64,000 bases of DNA from Megascapheus bottae (taxonomy: Eukaryota; Chordata; Mammalia; Rodentia; Geomyidae): the NCBI GenBank assembly GCA_024803745.1, contig JANJXV010000020.1, forward strand, positions 23,672,777-23,736,776, given 5' to 3'. Below are positions 1 through 11,040 of this stretch, piece after piece. The notes under the pieces are model-generated. The model saw only the letters and a list, made by a program, of their open reading frames with translations. It made no database searches and was not told where the DNA came from. Position 1 is the first letter of the stretch, and each line of letters opens with the position of its first letter. A program made the translations under genes and the position numbers.

Positions 1-148
1 AAGTCCGTGAAACTCTTATCACCAATTAACCCACTAGTAAACCAGAAGTGGCACTGAAGCTCAAGGGGTAGCATGGTAGCCTTGAGCTGAAGAGCTCAGG
101 GACAGCACCCACACCCAGAGTCCAAGCGCCATGACTGAGAAAAAAAAA
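1..148 (+). repeat. B1/ID composite SINE, 5'-truncated by window edge
   Basis: It begins inside the unit at 'aagtccgtga' and runs through 'ccaattaacccactag', 'gaagagctcagggacag' and an A-tail. This is the right (ID-like) half of the composite SINE found throughout the window. Confidence 0.8.
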
Positions 149-260
149 GATATTTGTGTAAAGGCTTTGTTTATTTTCTAAATCTACCTACAGAAAATAT
201 AGATAAATATAGATAAATATAATCATTTGTCCTGTTTCCAATTTATCCACTCTTATTCTT

Positions 261-432
261 TTTTTTTTGCCAGACCCAGGACTTGAATTCAGGGCCTGGC
301 ACTATCCTTGAACTTTCACTTGAGCCACAGCACACGTCTGGCTTTTTCTGTGTCTGTAGTACCAAGGAATCAAACCCAGAGCTTCATGCATGCCAGGGCA
401 GGCACTCTACCTCTAGACCATATTCCTGTCCT
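261..432 (-). repeat. Dimeric ID-type SINE, reversed
   Basis: A T-run followed by 'gccagacccaggacttga', then 'cttgagccacagcac' and 'caggcactctacctctag'. This is the complement of the dimeric ID SINE. Confidence 0.8.
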
Positions 433-439
433 ATCCACA

Positions 440-2375
440 CTTCTTTATACCTGACTCTGTGTAGAAGGAAACTGTCACATGGGTGAGAATACTGAAGGAG
501 TGACATTGATCAAGATGCATCATATTCATAAACTGCTTTGTTGAATGGCAACTCTTTTGTAAAACTTCTTAAAGATAGCAATAAAAAAGAGAAGGGGGGC
601 AGGAAGGAAGAAAGGGAAGGGAAGGAAGAAAGGAAAAAGTCAAGCCCTGTGAAGTTCCCCAGCAATGTATTTTGTAACACCACAACTCCATGGGAGGTGG
701 GGGGACGGTAAAGCATTGCTGTATTATGTTGTTTGGGCAACTATTTGTCTTAATGGAGCCATGGACTAGCCAATGTCTGAGACTGCAGTTCTATGAAAAA
801 CATACTCTCATATCCTGCAGTTCCTAACACAGCAAGTAATTGAGAGAAACTTCAGAGTAGAAAGAACAAGATAGAAGAAAATGAGAATATCTGTAGAAAT
901 CAATGTGCCTTAAATATTTAAAAAAAGAACACCTTTTTAAGTTTCTGCTTCTGCAGTGGGTCAGCAGAAGTGGGTCAGAGCTGAGCCATCCCACTCCCTC
1001 ACCAAGTCATCAGTTCAAGGATTCATAAATGGCACATGGAAGACAGAATGTTATCATTTTGTTTTTCTCTAAATGAACTGGGCAATAGAAAACTCAAGTG
1101 TCCTTCTTCTAAAATTCTCTTCATACTTTCCTCTGGATGCCCCAGGTATCAGCCTGGCTTGTCCACTCTCTGGGAACTCAGCTTTCCACTTCTATAACCA
1201 AAGCTACAACAGTGGGAATCTAATTCTTACCTCAGACTGCATGATTAGATAAAACATAGACATCACACAAACATATGTGAGTCCAGATTAGCAACATATT
1301 TAACTGAGTATTTGACTAATCAAGACAGTCACTTGTGCTTCTGCACTTTTATTTAAGTGTCCAGAAAAGCTCCAGTACAGCTTCCATTCTGAGAACTTAA
1401 TAATCTGATGGACTTTGGAATAGAGCTAACTATAAAGAACTAGAATTTGTGCATTGAAATGATACACGTATACACCACACAGAATAAAAAGCAAAAGAGT
1501 TTACAAAGACAACACAGAAAAAGCGGAAGGTCAAGAAAGAAGCCAGAATTAGTTTTTCCAGATGAAAATTCTAATAGTAATATTGTTTTATTTCCCCATA
1601 CAATCGACCTTTCAGTATAATTCCCCAATCACTAAGCCAGACAGAATGCAAGAGTCCTTTAGACAGAAGGAAGAGGGACAAAAGAATACTAATAAAATAG
1701 AACCTACTAATGTATCTTCTAATAGTTACCTCTTTTTTTAATTTTCTTCCTTTTACAGAATCTGAAGACAAATTTGATGCCTATTTATAGCTCTAATTGG
1801 ACCAAATATATTAATCTGGAACTGTAACAAAGACTTTGTGTATATTTTGGGAAAAATGATTTGGAAGATTTCATGTAGTCTTAAGTGGCATCGTGCAAGG
1901 CAATCAAATAGCAAAAGCATAACATGTTAGAGTTCAGTTTTGGTGTTCTCTAGTCACTGTGATATATGTTTATGATTGCACATTTCCTTCGAAATGGTTT
2001 GCTGCTGGTTTCTTCTTTTGAAATTATATTTTAAAAATAGCATTGTCATTGTGTCATTGTATATCCTTCCAAGAAAACTTGCTTCCCTTTATCTGAGTAA
2101 GTGGTACAAGTCTTTAGGGCTGGACAAGTTTCTGGTTTCAAACCGTTCTCTGTGTGATTTTTTCCCTTGGATTTTTTGTATTCACATAGCTGTCATTGCA
2201 ACACATTTAGTTCCTGACACAAGATAGGGTCTGAACAAACTGAAATTTGGAGGAAAACATTAAAATTAGTTTTTACTTAAAGCTGTACTAGTAAAACCAA
2301 TGTGCATTCTCAACTGGAAAGTCAGCATTTTATCTGATGTTACTATGAAGAAAGCTCAATGTCTATTTTAAAATT
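440..2375. other. Noncoding stretch upstream of DYTN
   Basis: I see no gene. There is a purine-rich tract at about 590-640 (GGAA/GGGAA). The small open frames lack start context, splice sites or family motifs. Confidence 0.5.
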
Positions 2376-2502
2376 ACTTCCCCTGTTCCTCCTCCTGGGG
2401 TCTTGTGTTGTCACCTGGTTGGCACTGTAAGACCACAGTCTTCTAGTTCTGTCACCTGAGTAGCTTGGGACTGCAGTTATTTGCCACCATGCCTGGCCCA
2501 GA
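2376..2502 (-). repeat. B1-like SINE, reversed and diverged
   Basis: 'cctgagtagcttgggactg' and 'gccaccatgcctggcc' are the complement of a 7SL-derived (B1/Alu-type) right end. Confidence 0.6.
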
Positions 2503-3379
2503 AATTTAATGCAAACTTATGAGAAATAATTTTGCAATATTGTTAAAGCTGACATGGTCAGGGCATAAAGGAGAGATATTCAGTAGAAAAATTAGAGCAT
2601 GGTTTGGGTAAAGTCATTTATGTGGATAAATAATTGGTTTACTGGTCACGGAAGTATCTATTCCATGGATATAAATCTTGGAACTTTAGCAGACACTGTG
2701 AGTAGCTCTCCCCTCAGCCTTTTCCCTATTTTCTTGACAAATGGAAACCTAGTTTTGTTGCAATCACCGAGAAGGCTAGCGCTAGTCAATGGATATTGAT
2801 GTATCTAACCTAGTGTTGCTTATTAGTGTCTAACCTAGAGATGGGCATTTAATCCAGTTTTGAAGAATACTATATACAAACAAGTGTTCTGGTGTCTGGT
2901 GGTGGGGAGACAGAAAGAGAGAAAGAGAAAATATATGCAAGGACAAAGCATGTGGGCTCCATCTACTTCTGTCATACCAAGTTGTAATGTTTTCTGGCAG
3001 CCATTTTTTCACGACAAGAATAGACATTGCTATCATTGAAAGATGGCAATGGAGAAAAATAGACAAAAGAAAATAAAATAGTTCTTGGGCCTTAATCCTT
3101 GATGCTTTCAAAAAGCATCTAAATTAAACCAGGACCAATTCAGTATTTCTGTCAAATAACAACTGTGTGATTTCAACCTCTGTTAGCTGTGGCTCCTGTT
3201 ATGTACTTGCCAGCGTCTGTACTCTTACATATACATGGCGTTATATACCAGTGCCCACAGCTATATAACTGGATAGAAAAAATACTTTTCAGTTCTTTGT
3301 TTTAGGGGAATTCATAAATACATTGCAATTGTTTAAACAACTTTTCCAACACAAATGGGTTCCAAAACTTGATTAACTT

Positions 3380-3620
3380 ACATTTTTAATACTCTCCCCA
3401 GTTCCAGCCAGTAGGTACCATCAGCCTACTTAATTTGTGGGCTAGTGGTTTTAATATTAGCATGGATAAGGTTGCTGAGTTTAGGATATCCCATAGTTTT
3501 AGGTAGTGTCCAAGAATGCATGTTCAACCTGTTGCCAGGCAATATTGATACTGCTAATCTCAGGACCATGCTTGGACGATTGCTGTCCTGGTTGCCTCTT
3601 AAGCCAGCCACAGACTTAAA
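3380..3620 (-). repeat. MER5-like (hAT-Charlie) DNA transposon relic
   Basis: Read on the minus strand, 'catggtcctgagattagcag', 'tatcaatattgcctggcaac' and 'atcctaaactcagcaacc' resemble the MER5 consensus. Overlapping open frames on both strands are incidental. Confidence 0.5.
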
Positions 3621-4437
3621 TTCATTCTCTCCATACATCTACCCCAGACCCTTAAACTAGATCGCTCTTTTTGATCAAAGGATTGTTGTAGTATTTTGTA
3701 ATGCATTACCCTCCCCTTTTAAGACTAGTCCACTCACATTCTTATAATCCTCAGATAGGCTGCTTCCTGCCTTTGTACATACTGCTTGCACTTCCTGGAG
3801 TGTCACATACTTTACTGTAACCGAAGTTTCTTCTGATCTAACACAATACGGTTATCGTTCTCTTTTGGCCAAATTATTATTCCTTGCTTTTGGTTTCATG
3901 GAGATGAGACTGATGAGCCTGTGAAAGACGGGAAGTAAAGAACTCTCTCCTGCTGCCACCTGCAGGTACAAAATGTGAAATAATGCCGCCTGTAACATCC
4001 ATTTCTTCATTTGTTGGCCTTAAAAGGAGCTTTCACTCTGAACTGGTCCTGAACCAGAACTGAATGCTTTCTCTGTCTGCAGAGGACATAGGAAGGTTAC
4101 CCAAGCTTGCAGCTGAGCTCTGGAAGCAAATTGGTAACCCAACCGTGAGCAGCTGCTCTGCTCTTCTCATTAATTTTTTTTTCCTGGGCAGAAATTAGGA
4201 GCTTACCAAGGTATCTAATCATAGTGCCCTCTATGCACTACTGCAGACCATGATTTTTAAAAATATATATAAAGGCACTATAAGCACACAATCTCCTCAC
4301 TTCTTACAGGCATGCTGCCTATATCTGGGAAAGAGGCCATAAATTCTACTGTGTCTTGTTCAAGAACAGCATGTGAAGGTCATGCTCACATGATGTCATT
4401 AGATCCATCTTTCATCTGCTCTCAAACTTATCTGGGT
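3621..4437. other. Noncoding stretch
   Basis: Unique-looking sequence with no recognisable gene or repeat. Donor-like sites occur (for example 'cctgcag' followed by gtac near 3963) but without a suitable ATG in phase with DYTN exon 2. Confidence 0.4.
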
Positions 4438-4682
4438 GAGCTGGGTGTTGGTGGCTCATGCCTATAATCCTCCCTACTCAGGAGGCTGAGATTTTAGGAT
4501 TGTGGTTTAAAGTCAGACCAGGCATGAAAGTCCCTGAGATTCTTATCTCCAATTAACCACCAGAAATCAGAAGTGCTACCATGGATCAAGTGGTAGAGGT
4601 GGCAAAGCTCTAGCCTTGAGCTGAAGAGCTCAGGGACAGCACCCAGGTCCAGAGTTCAAGCCCCACAACCAACAACAAAAAA
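4438..4682 (+). repeat. B1/ID composite SINE
   Basis: Full unit: 'gctgggtgttggtggctcat', 'caggaggctgag', 'ccaattaaccaccagaa', 'gaagagctcagggacagc' and an A-rich tail. Confidence 0.85.
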
Positions 4683-4799
4683 TTGCTGAAACCTCAGTCT
4701 TTCCTTTGGTTTGCCTCCCTTCCCCCCTACCCCCAAAAGATTCATGTGTTGGGAGCTTGGCTCCTTGTAAGGCATCCTTAAGCGAGAACTTTAAGAAGA

Positions 4800-4865
4800 G
4801 GAGTCTGGTTGGGTGTGAGTAGCTCAGATCTGTAATCCCAGCTGCTTAGGCAATGTGAATTGCAA
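4800..4865 (+). repeat. Truncated B1-like SINE
   Basis: 'ggttgggtgtgagtagctca' and 'tgtaatcccagctgctta' match the left 7SL-like half only. Confidence 0.55.
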
Positions 4866-5139
4866 AGTGCGGTGACTCCATCTATTCTACTTGAGAATTT
4901 CATTTAAATGACTAGAAAACAACATACATCAAATTTATCTCTTAATTCTTAGCTTCCATGGACTCAACTCAAAATCGTTGGACTTACCTTTGACTCCTCT
5001 CTCACTTTCTAAATCCTGTTGTCTTTAACTTCTAATACTATTCCATGTTTAGTAGAAGCCATTTACTGCCATAATCATGTTGTTCGAACATCTAGTGTGC
5101 TCAAGGCTATGCTCTACCTGTGAGTCTTATGAACTTTCC

Positions 5140-5200
5140 TGCCCTGGCTGGCTTTGAGTCACAATCTTCAGATCTCAGTCTCTGAGTAGCTAGTAATACT
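5140..5200 (-). repeat. Fragment of B1/ID composite SINE
   Basis: 'ccctggctggctttgagtca' and 'cagtctctgagtagctag' match the reversed left half. Confidence 0.55.
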
Positions 5201-5204
5201 AATC

Positions 5205-5490
5205 CATTGAGACAAATACTGTATGATCTCACTTATATGTGGAATCTAAAAAGAAAGTTGAGCTCAAAGAAGAAAAAAGTAAGATGGTAGTTATCAGGGG
5301 ATAGCATGAAAAAATGACTGAGAAGATGCTGGTTAAATGGCACATAATTTCAGTGAGATAGGAAGAATGAGTCAGAGACTTACATAATTGATCATAAAAT
5401 TCAATTAGTTATATTCTTGTAACTCAGCAATGGATAATATTTTTGAATATATGTAAAAGGGTAGATTTTAAATATAATAAAGTAATATAT
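5205..5490 (+). repeat. LINE-1 3' end fragment
   Basis: 'actgtatgatctcacttata' followed by 'tgtggaatctaaaaag' is a characteristic mammalian L1 3' phrase. The fragment ends in A/T-rich sequence. Confidence 0.65.
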
Positions 5491-5735
5491 ATAAACTATC
5501 CCAACTTAGTAATTCCATTATATATGTAAGTCTTGAAATAGCATGTTGTTCAGAAGTATATAGACTTTTGTCGATTAAAATTAACTAATTTTTAAAAAAT
5601 TTTTTTAAATTAACTAATTTTTAAAAAAGTATAGCAAATGCTTTCACAATATCTACTGAGATATTTTCTTCTCATTAACTCTACCAAAATATGTTATTCA
5701 TGTTATGTATCCTTACGTATCATGTATCTTCAATT

Positions 5736-5903
5736 GCATTCAAAAATAAGACCTCAATTATCTCAAAATCATCTCTTAGTATGTGGGTTTCTATGTTCTT
5801 TATTTAGGATTTTTCTCTTGCATTCAAAAATAAGACCTCAATTATCTCAAAATCATCTCTTAGTATGTGGTTTTCTATGTTCTTTATTTAGGATTTTTCT
5901 CTT
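5736..5903. repeat. 84-bp tandem duplication (two copies)
   Basis: 5736-5819 and 5820-5903 are the same 84 bases ('gcattcaaaaataagacctc' to 'ggatttttctctt'). I see one difference: 'atgtgggtttc' versus 'atgtggttttc'. The near identity indicates a recent local duplication. An open frame spanning it repeats a peptide twice but shows no other coding sign. Confidence 0.9.
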
Positions 5904-7130
5904 GTGCATTTGTAAATAATACTGACCCATATATTTTTTTGTGAGTGTGTGAAATAGAAAAGTAACACGTTTCTGGTTGCATTGTTTTGACTTCAGCATC
6001 TAGTTGTAACAAGACCTGGTGGCCTTATATATGTGTCTGTGTCTATTTTCAACAATATGAAAGCCTGTTTTATTAAATTGTCAAGGCTTGACCCTTAGGA
6101 CTTCTGTTTGGGGCTCAGAGCATTCTATTTTAGCTCATTTTGGTAATGGTTTTCTATTTATCCTTAAGTCAATTTTAAAAGTTTAATTTTTCTTTAAATT
6201 GTTCAACATTCATAAGATTATAGAATTTATATACAAATTATGTACTTTACTCTTTGTAGTATGGATATATCAAATTTACTTTTCCTCTTATGAAACTTAT
6301 AAGTCTTTAAATACTTAGATGTGAGACTGAGAATAAACAAGACCCTGGCTGTTCTAGCCATCAGTACTTATGTTCTAGAAGGAGTGGAGGAGAGCCCAGT
6401 TCCTGGCTGGTATAGAATCTGTACATCTGCAAAGGGGGCAATTTATAATCATATCGGAAAATCGAATCCTCTTCCCATGTGCTTCCTCAAGGTGGAGCTG
6501 TTTCAGAAAATAAATGATTAGTAAATAGCATTTACAGAAACTACTATTGCTAGTAATAATGCCACTTTGTCATGTATAATGTAAAATCACAATAATTGTG
6601 TTTAGAACCAAAAACAGTTAAACTCAGAAAAGAGGAAAGGAAAGGAGGAGGGAGGAAAAGAGAAGAGAATAAAGACAGAGAGAAGGAAAGGGAAGGTCTT
6701 AATGTGACTCTTAACAGGAACCAAAGGCTGCAACAGTAACTACATAGATCCAATGAACAGAAGTAAATGAAACCAAAAGTCTAGGTATTTCCTCAAAGCC
6801 TGGCCAAAATCCAGCCGGCCCAAAAGTTAAAGACTATCAACTGTCCAATTGTTTAAATTACTTCTCAGTATACGTTAGTTCATCCTTACAAATTTTCAAA
6901 CTTGTTTATATAATTGTATTGTATTGCCAGGAACTTTAGACAATTACATTTAGGCATATGAGAATTTTTGTTTTCTAATTAATATAGATTACTGACAGAA
7001 AAAGTGGATTTCATTTTGAAATTTTTGTACTTGTATGTAATGTACATGGATCTTTTTTGTTAGTACCTATTGCATCTGATCATCTGCTACCTTTCTTCCT
7101 TCTAATGTAGCATAATTAAAACTTGATGTA
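5904..7130. other. AT-rich noncoding stretch
   Basis: No gene is recognisable. There is a purine-rich tract at about 6630-6700. Otherwise nothing is assignable. Confidence 0.4.
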
Positions 7131-7305
7131 GGGCCTGGGAGTTTGGCCTAGTGCTTGTCTAGCTTGCACAAAGACCCAGGATTGAGTCCTCAGTACCACA
7201 AACATAGAAAAAGCCAGAAGCGGTGCTGTGGCTCAAGTGATAGAGCGTTAGCCTTGAGAAAGCCCAAGGCCTTAAGTTCAAGCCCCAAGACTGGAAAAAA
7301 AAAAA
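7131..7305 (+). repeat. Dimeric ID-type SINE
   Basis: 'gcctgggagtttggcctagt', 'gccagaagcggtgctgtgg', 'gttagccttgagaaagccc' and an A-tail. Confidence 0.85.
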
Positions 7306-7659
7306 CCTTAATGTGGTTATTGATTTTATTATTGTTCTTTCAATAAAGTGTGGGTCTATCAAGCAGTTGGAGGAATGCAGATACTAGACAATTAACAAAG
7401 CTAATGCTGTCATTTTCTTAGTGTTAATAAGATCTGCATGGAATTTTTTTTAAATCTTTTTTTCTGGGGTTGGACAATGGAGGAAGTGATGTGGATCAGC
7501 ACATATTGTACGTACAAACCCCTTTGTACAACTATTTGAAGATAATTTAAAATTTTTATGTCTTTTTCCCCCAAGGTCTGCACATGAGAAAATACATGTA
7601 ACATTTGTCTTCCTGGGTCTTATGTCACTGCATTTGACGAAAAAGTGGTATAATTCCAT

Positions 7660-7965
7660 TTATCTTTATGGCTGAATGACATTCTATTTTATATTAATAC
7701 ATTTTCTTTATCCATTCATCTGCTGAGAGGTAGTCATTGTATTTCCATATCTTGGCTATTGTGAATAGTACTGCTATAAACATAGGATTACAGTTATATA
7801 CTGATTTAGAATCACTTAAATGGTATACCAGGTCTATCTGGTAGCTCTGTTTTTAGATTTCTTAGGAACTTCCATTCTGGTTTCACAGAGGGTCGAGTCA
7901 TTTACATTACCAACAACAAATAGTGTATCGGGGTTCCATTCCCCTACATCATTACTAGAATTTGT
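7660..7965 (-). repeat. LINE-1 3' UTR fragment, reversed
   Basis: 'acattttctttatccattca', 'ttggctattgtgaatagtac' and 'aatggtataccaggtctatc' match the reversed L1 3' region. Confidence 0.7.
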
Positions 7966-7972
7966 TGTTTGT

Positions 7973-8185
7973 TTGTTTGTTTGTTTTTCCTTTTTTTCTT
8001 TGCTAGCCCTGGGGCTTGAACTCAGGGCTTGGGCTCTGTCCTTGAGTTTTCTCAAAGCTAGCACTCTATCACTTGAGCCATGGTAACACTTCTGGCTTTT
8101 TCTCTGTATGTGGTACAGAGGAGTCCTGTTCAGGGCATTTTGCCTGTTGGGCAAGCACTCTACCACTATGCCACGCTCCTGGCAC
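7973..8185 (-). repeat. Dimeric ID-type SINE, reversed
   Basis: It begins with a (TTTG)n-like tail, then 'ctggggcttgaactcagggc', 'cacttgagccatggtaac' and 'aagcactctaccactatgcc'. Confidence 0.85.
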
Positions 8186-8388
8186 TGTTGTTTTCTTTTT
8201 TTCTAGTCCTGGGGCTTGAACTCAGGGCCTGAGCATTGTCCTTGGGCTTTCTTAAAGCTAGAGCTCTATCACTTGAGCCACAGCACTATTTCTGGCTTTT
8301 TCTATGTATATATGGTACTGAGGAATGGAACCCAGGTCTTGGTGTATGCTAGGCAAGCACTCTACCACTAGGCCAAACAACCAGCCCT
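8186..8388 (-). repeat. Dimeric ID-type SINE, reversed
   Basis: A second copy directly abuts the previous one: 'tagtcctggggcttgaactc', 'cacttgagccacagcac', 'caagcactctaccactaggc'. Confidence 0.85.
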
Positions 8389-9269
8389 ATTGTTTGTTTT
8401 CTTGATGTAATTCTGACAGGGATTCAATGAATTCTCAGTCTCTATGGTAATTCTCACTCTCAAATAGCACCCAGAAGATGTCTTACTTTCTCTCCTACAC
8501 CTGAAACGAATACAGAAATAGCCTTTGAAACAGAGATGTACAAATGACTTTGAATTATTCAGGACGTTATTACTAATGTATGTACTTCAGGAGCCCTTAA
8601 AAGTGGTGCACACTGTAACATCACTGCTTAGCAGGCAATTGCTGCACAGTTAGCACAATAATTCACCACCACACGGAAAGAGGACTGCTGTGTACCTGGT
8701 ATCATTCAGCTGATCCCTCTTCCAGAAGAGCTGAGTCATTTCCACAGGATGTTTGACCAAAATGCTTCTCCAGGGAAACAAAGAAAGGTAAGGTCCTGGC
8801 AAAGTGCCTTGCCACTGTTGGGACTCAAAGGAAGACCACCCCTCTCACACCAACTTGAGACCTTTAGCTGAGCCCAAAGGAGCACTTCTATATTAAAAGA
8901 GTGCTGACTTGATTTCCTTGCTGTAACTTTTCTGAAGAGATCTTACTTGAATGCCTGGAAATTTCCTAGTTGTTGGCAAGTCTCATGGCCACTGTGACTG
9001 TCATATTTTTAAAGAACCTATGAAATCAATGTTTGCTTTAATTTCTATTAAAACTGATATTTATCTGCCCAGATGATTTGTGCCTCAATTCATTAAGAGG
9101 TGAGAACATTAAAGAACTTTAATTATAACATAATCTTTTAAAATATTTTACACCTGCCTATATTAGCAAGTATCCTTTTTTTACGGTTGCATAAAGCTTT
9201 CTCATAATGTAAGTCATTCTTTTTGTTAAAATAATATAGCTCTATTGAAACAAAAGCTATATAATGAAT
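8389..9269. other. Unique noncoding stretch with a donor-like site
   Basis: No gene is recognised. A strong splice-donor-like 'aaag' followed by gtaagg occurs at 8784-8793 with an ATG at 8749, but the phase is wrong for DYTN exon 2. Confidence 0.4.
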
Positions 9270-9556
9270 GATTGTTGTCCTTAATGTACTATGTTGTCTC
9301 TCATCTCCTTTGCTGTCCCTTAGTTATCTCATATTGTTATAGTATCTCACTTTGTTATCTGATATATTGAATTTATTTGTATTTGGATATTTGAAATTTG
9401 ATAGGGAAGGGGGGAAAACCAAGACGGGTGGGGAGTGTGAGGGGGGGAGGGAAATGGGTACCAAGACATGTGAAAGGGTATCAATGTATGTGAATTAATG
9501 CACCTTCTATCTGGCAAATATCATGTAACCCTTTTACTAATTACAATAAAAAAATA
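9270..9556 (+). repeat. Abundant LINE-like 3' terminal repeat
   Basis: 'ggtaccaagacatgtgaaag', 'gcaccttctatctggcaaat' and a terminal 'ttacaataaaaaaa'. The same family recurs at 29000, 40960, 45105, 48945 and 57865, which is how it is recognised as a repeat. Confidence 0.7.
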
Positions 9557-10849
9557 ATATAGCTCAAACAATACCTGCAAATTAAACTATTAAAATTTAT
9601 GTAAATTAATTGACTACTCTTCCTCAAGTAAAACATTCACTAACTTCTGTCCAGACTAAGACTCACATATATGTATATATACTACTTGTAGAAATGTAGA
9701 AATGTAATATTTACACTTATTGAGCATTATATTAGAAAGTTATGCTTGTGAGAGGCTTGATTTTTGTCCTTAAATTTCAGGAAAATGTAAATTTACTTAA
9801 AATGAGGCTTCTATTTATTTTCACAATAATCATACCTGAAAAGTTCAAGTGCTAATAATATGCATTTTTCAAAAATCATGCCCAAGATTAGAAAATTCTC
9901 TCTCTTTGGGCTCTTTCTTTATATCCTGTCAAATGATTTGAGTCTCCTGCATACCTTGGATTCACTGTTCCACAGGTTACAATGATTTACTTAACTGCCT
10001 TGCTATTTTCCTCACCAATCCCCACCCCCCATGCAAAATCTATATAATATTTTGGTTTATTTCCAGTTACAAGGACTCTCTTACCATCTGCCATCCCAGG
10101 ATATTTGTGAAATGGGTCCTGGTAAACAAAGTGAGTATTATTTTTGAGTTTCTCAACAGAGTTTATAAACAAAAAATATTAGACACAGATGTATTTTCAG
10201 ACCTCTGAATCATGAGAACAGAAGGCATCTGGCAATATGAAGGCTGTAAAACCATCTATTGCATGATTAAAATGAGCTGCTTTCTGTTCTGAACAGAAAT
10301 TCACAATGCCCTGAAGAATGTTTGGTCATTTGTCTCCAAAGCACCAAAAGACAATTTAGCAAAAGAGTTGATACTAATATAATTACAAAAGAGTTGATAT
10401 TAATATAATTACAGTATAAATGGCCAGTCAAATATATTTTTCTTCATGGTTTTATATTCAAATAATATCACTAAAAGTGTCTTCATATCAGGAGGAAGTT
10501 CACAGTACAGTGTGACCCATGCTTGGGACAAAGGTCCCACATCTGTCACTTTTGCAAATTTTGATAATTGTCTATGGGAGAGCTAATTGCTCTCACGACT
10601 CTCAATGCTAAGTGAATTCCAGGACTGCTGGGTGACATTTTTATTGCGGAATCTACTTGCAGCCTTATTCCTCCTGCTAAAGAAAGTTGTTAACTTGGTT
10701 GTTTACATAAAAATCTGTGATCCCACAAGTGATTTATTAAAAAAATATTATGGATGGCCCAGAATATCTTTGGATTTCACAAATTTGAGCCCTACTATAC
10801 ATGTGCTTAACACATAGCTGCAGATAAATCAGCTCAATTTCTGCTCATG
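9557..10849. other. AT-rich noncoding stretch
   Basis: No gene seen. It contains a 26-bp imperfect direct duplication at about 10360-10412 ('aaaagagttgatactaatat'). Confidence 0.45.
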
Positions 10850-11040
10850 AGGGCAGTGTTTCTTAAATTTAGTATACGTCTGAATCACCTGGAGAGTTGT
10901 GTTAGTATTGGAGTCTATTTTCTAATTACCCAGATCCATGACAGAGTCTGAAATTTTTCAGTGCTAGCAACTGCTTGATAAATACCAATGCTACTTTCCC
11001 AGTACCACATTCTGAGGTACACTAGCATAGTGTATCTATC
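10850..11040 (+). repeat. MER5/MER20-like DNA transposon relic
   Basis: 'cagtgtttcttaaatttagt' and 'cgtctgaatcacctggagag' resemble the 5' part of a hAT-Charlie nonautonomous element. Confidence 0.55.

Noticed and set aside
8749..8787. ATG-containing segment with strong donor gtaagg
   Set aside because: Phase 0 (or 2 from the second ATG) does not join to DYTN exon 2, and there is no family similarity.
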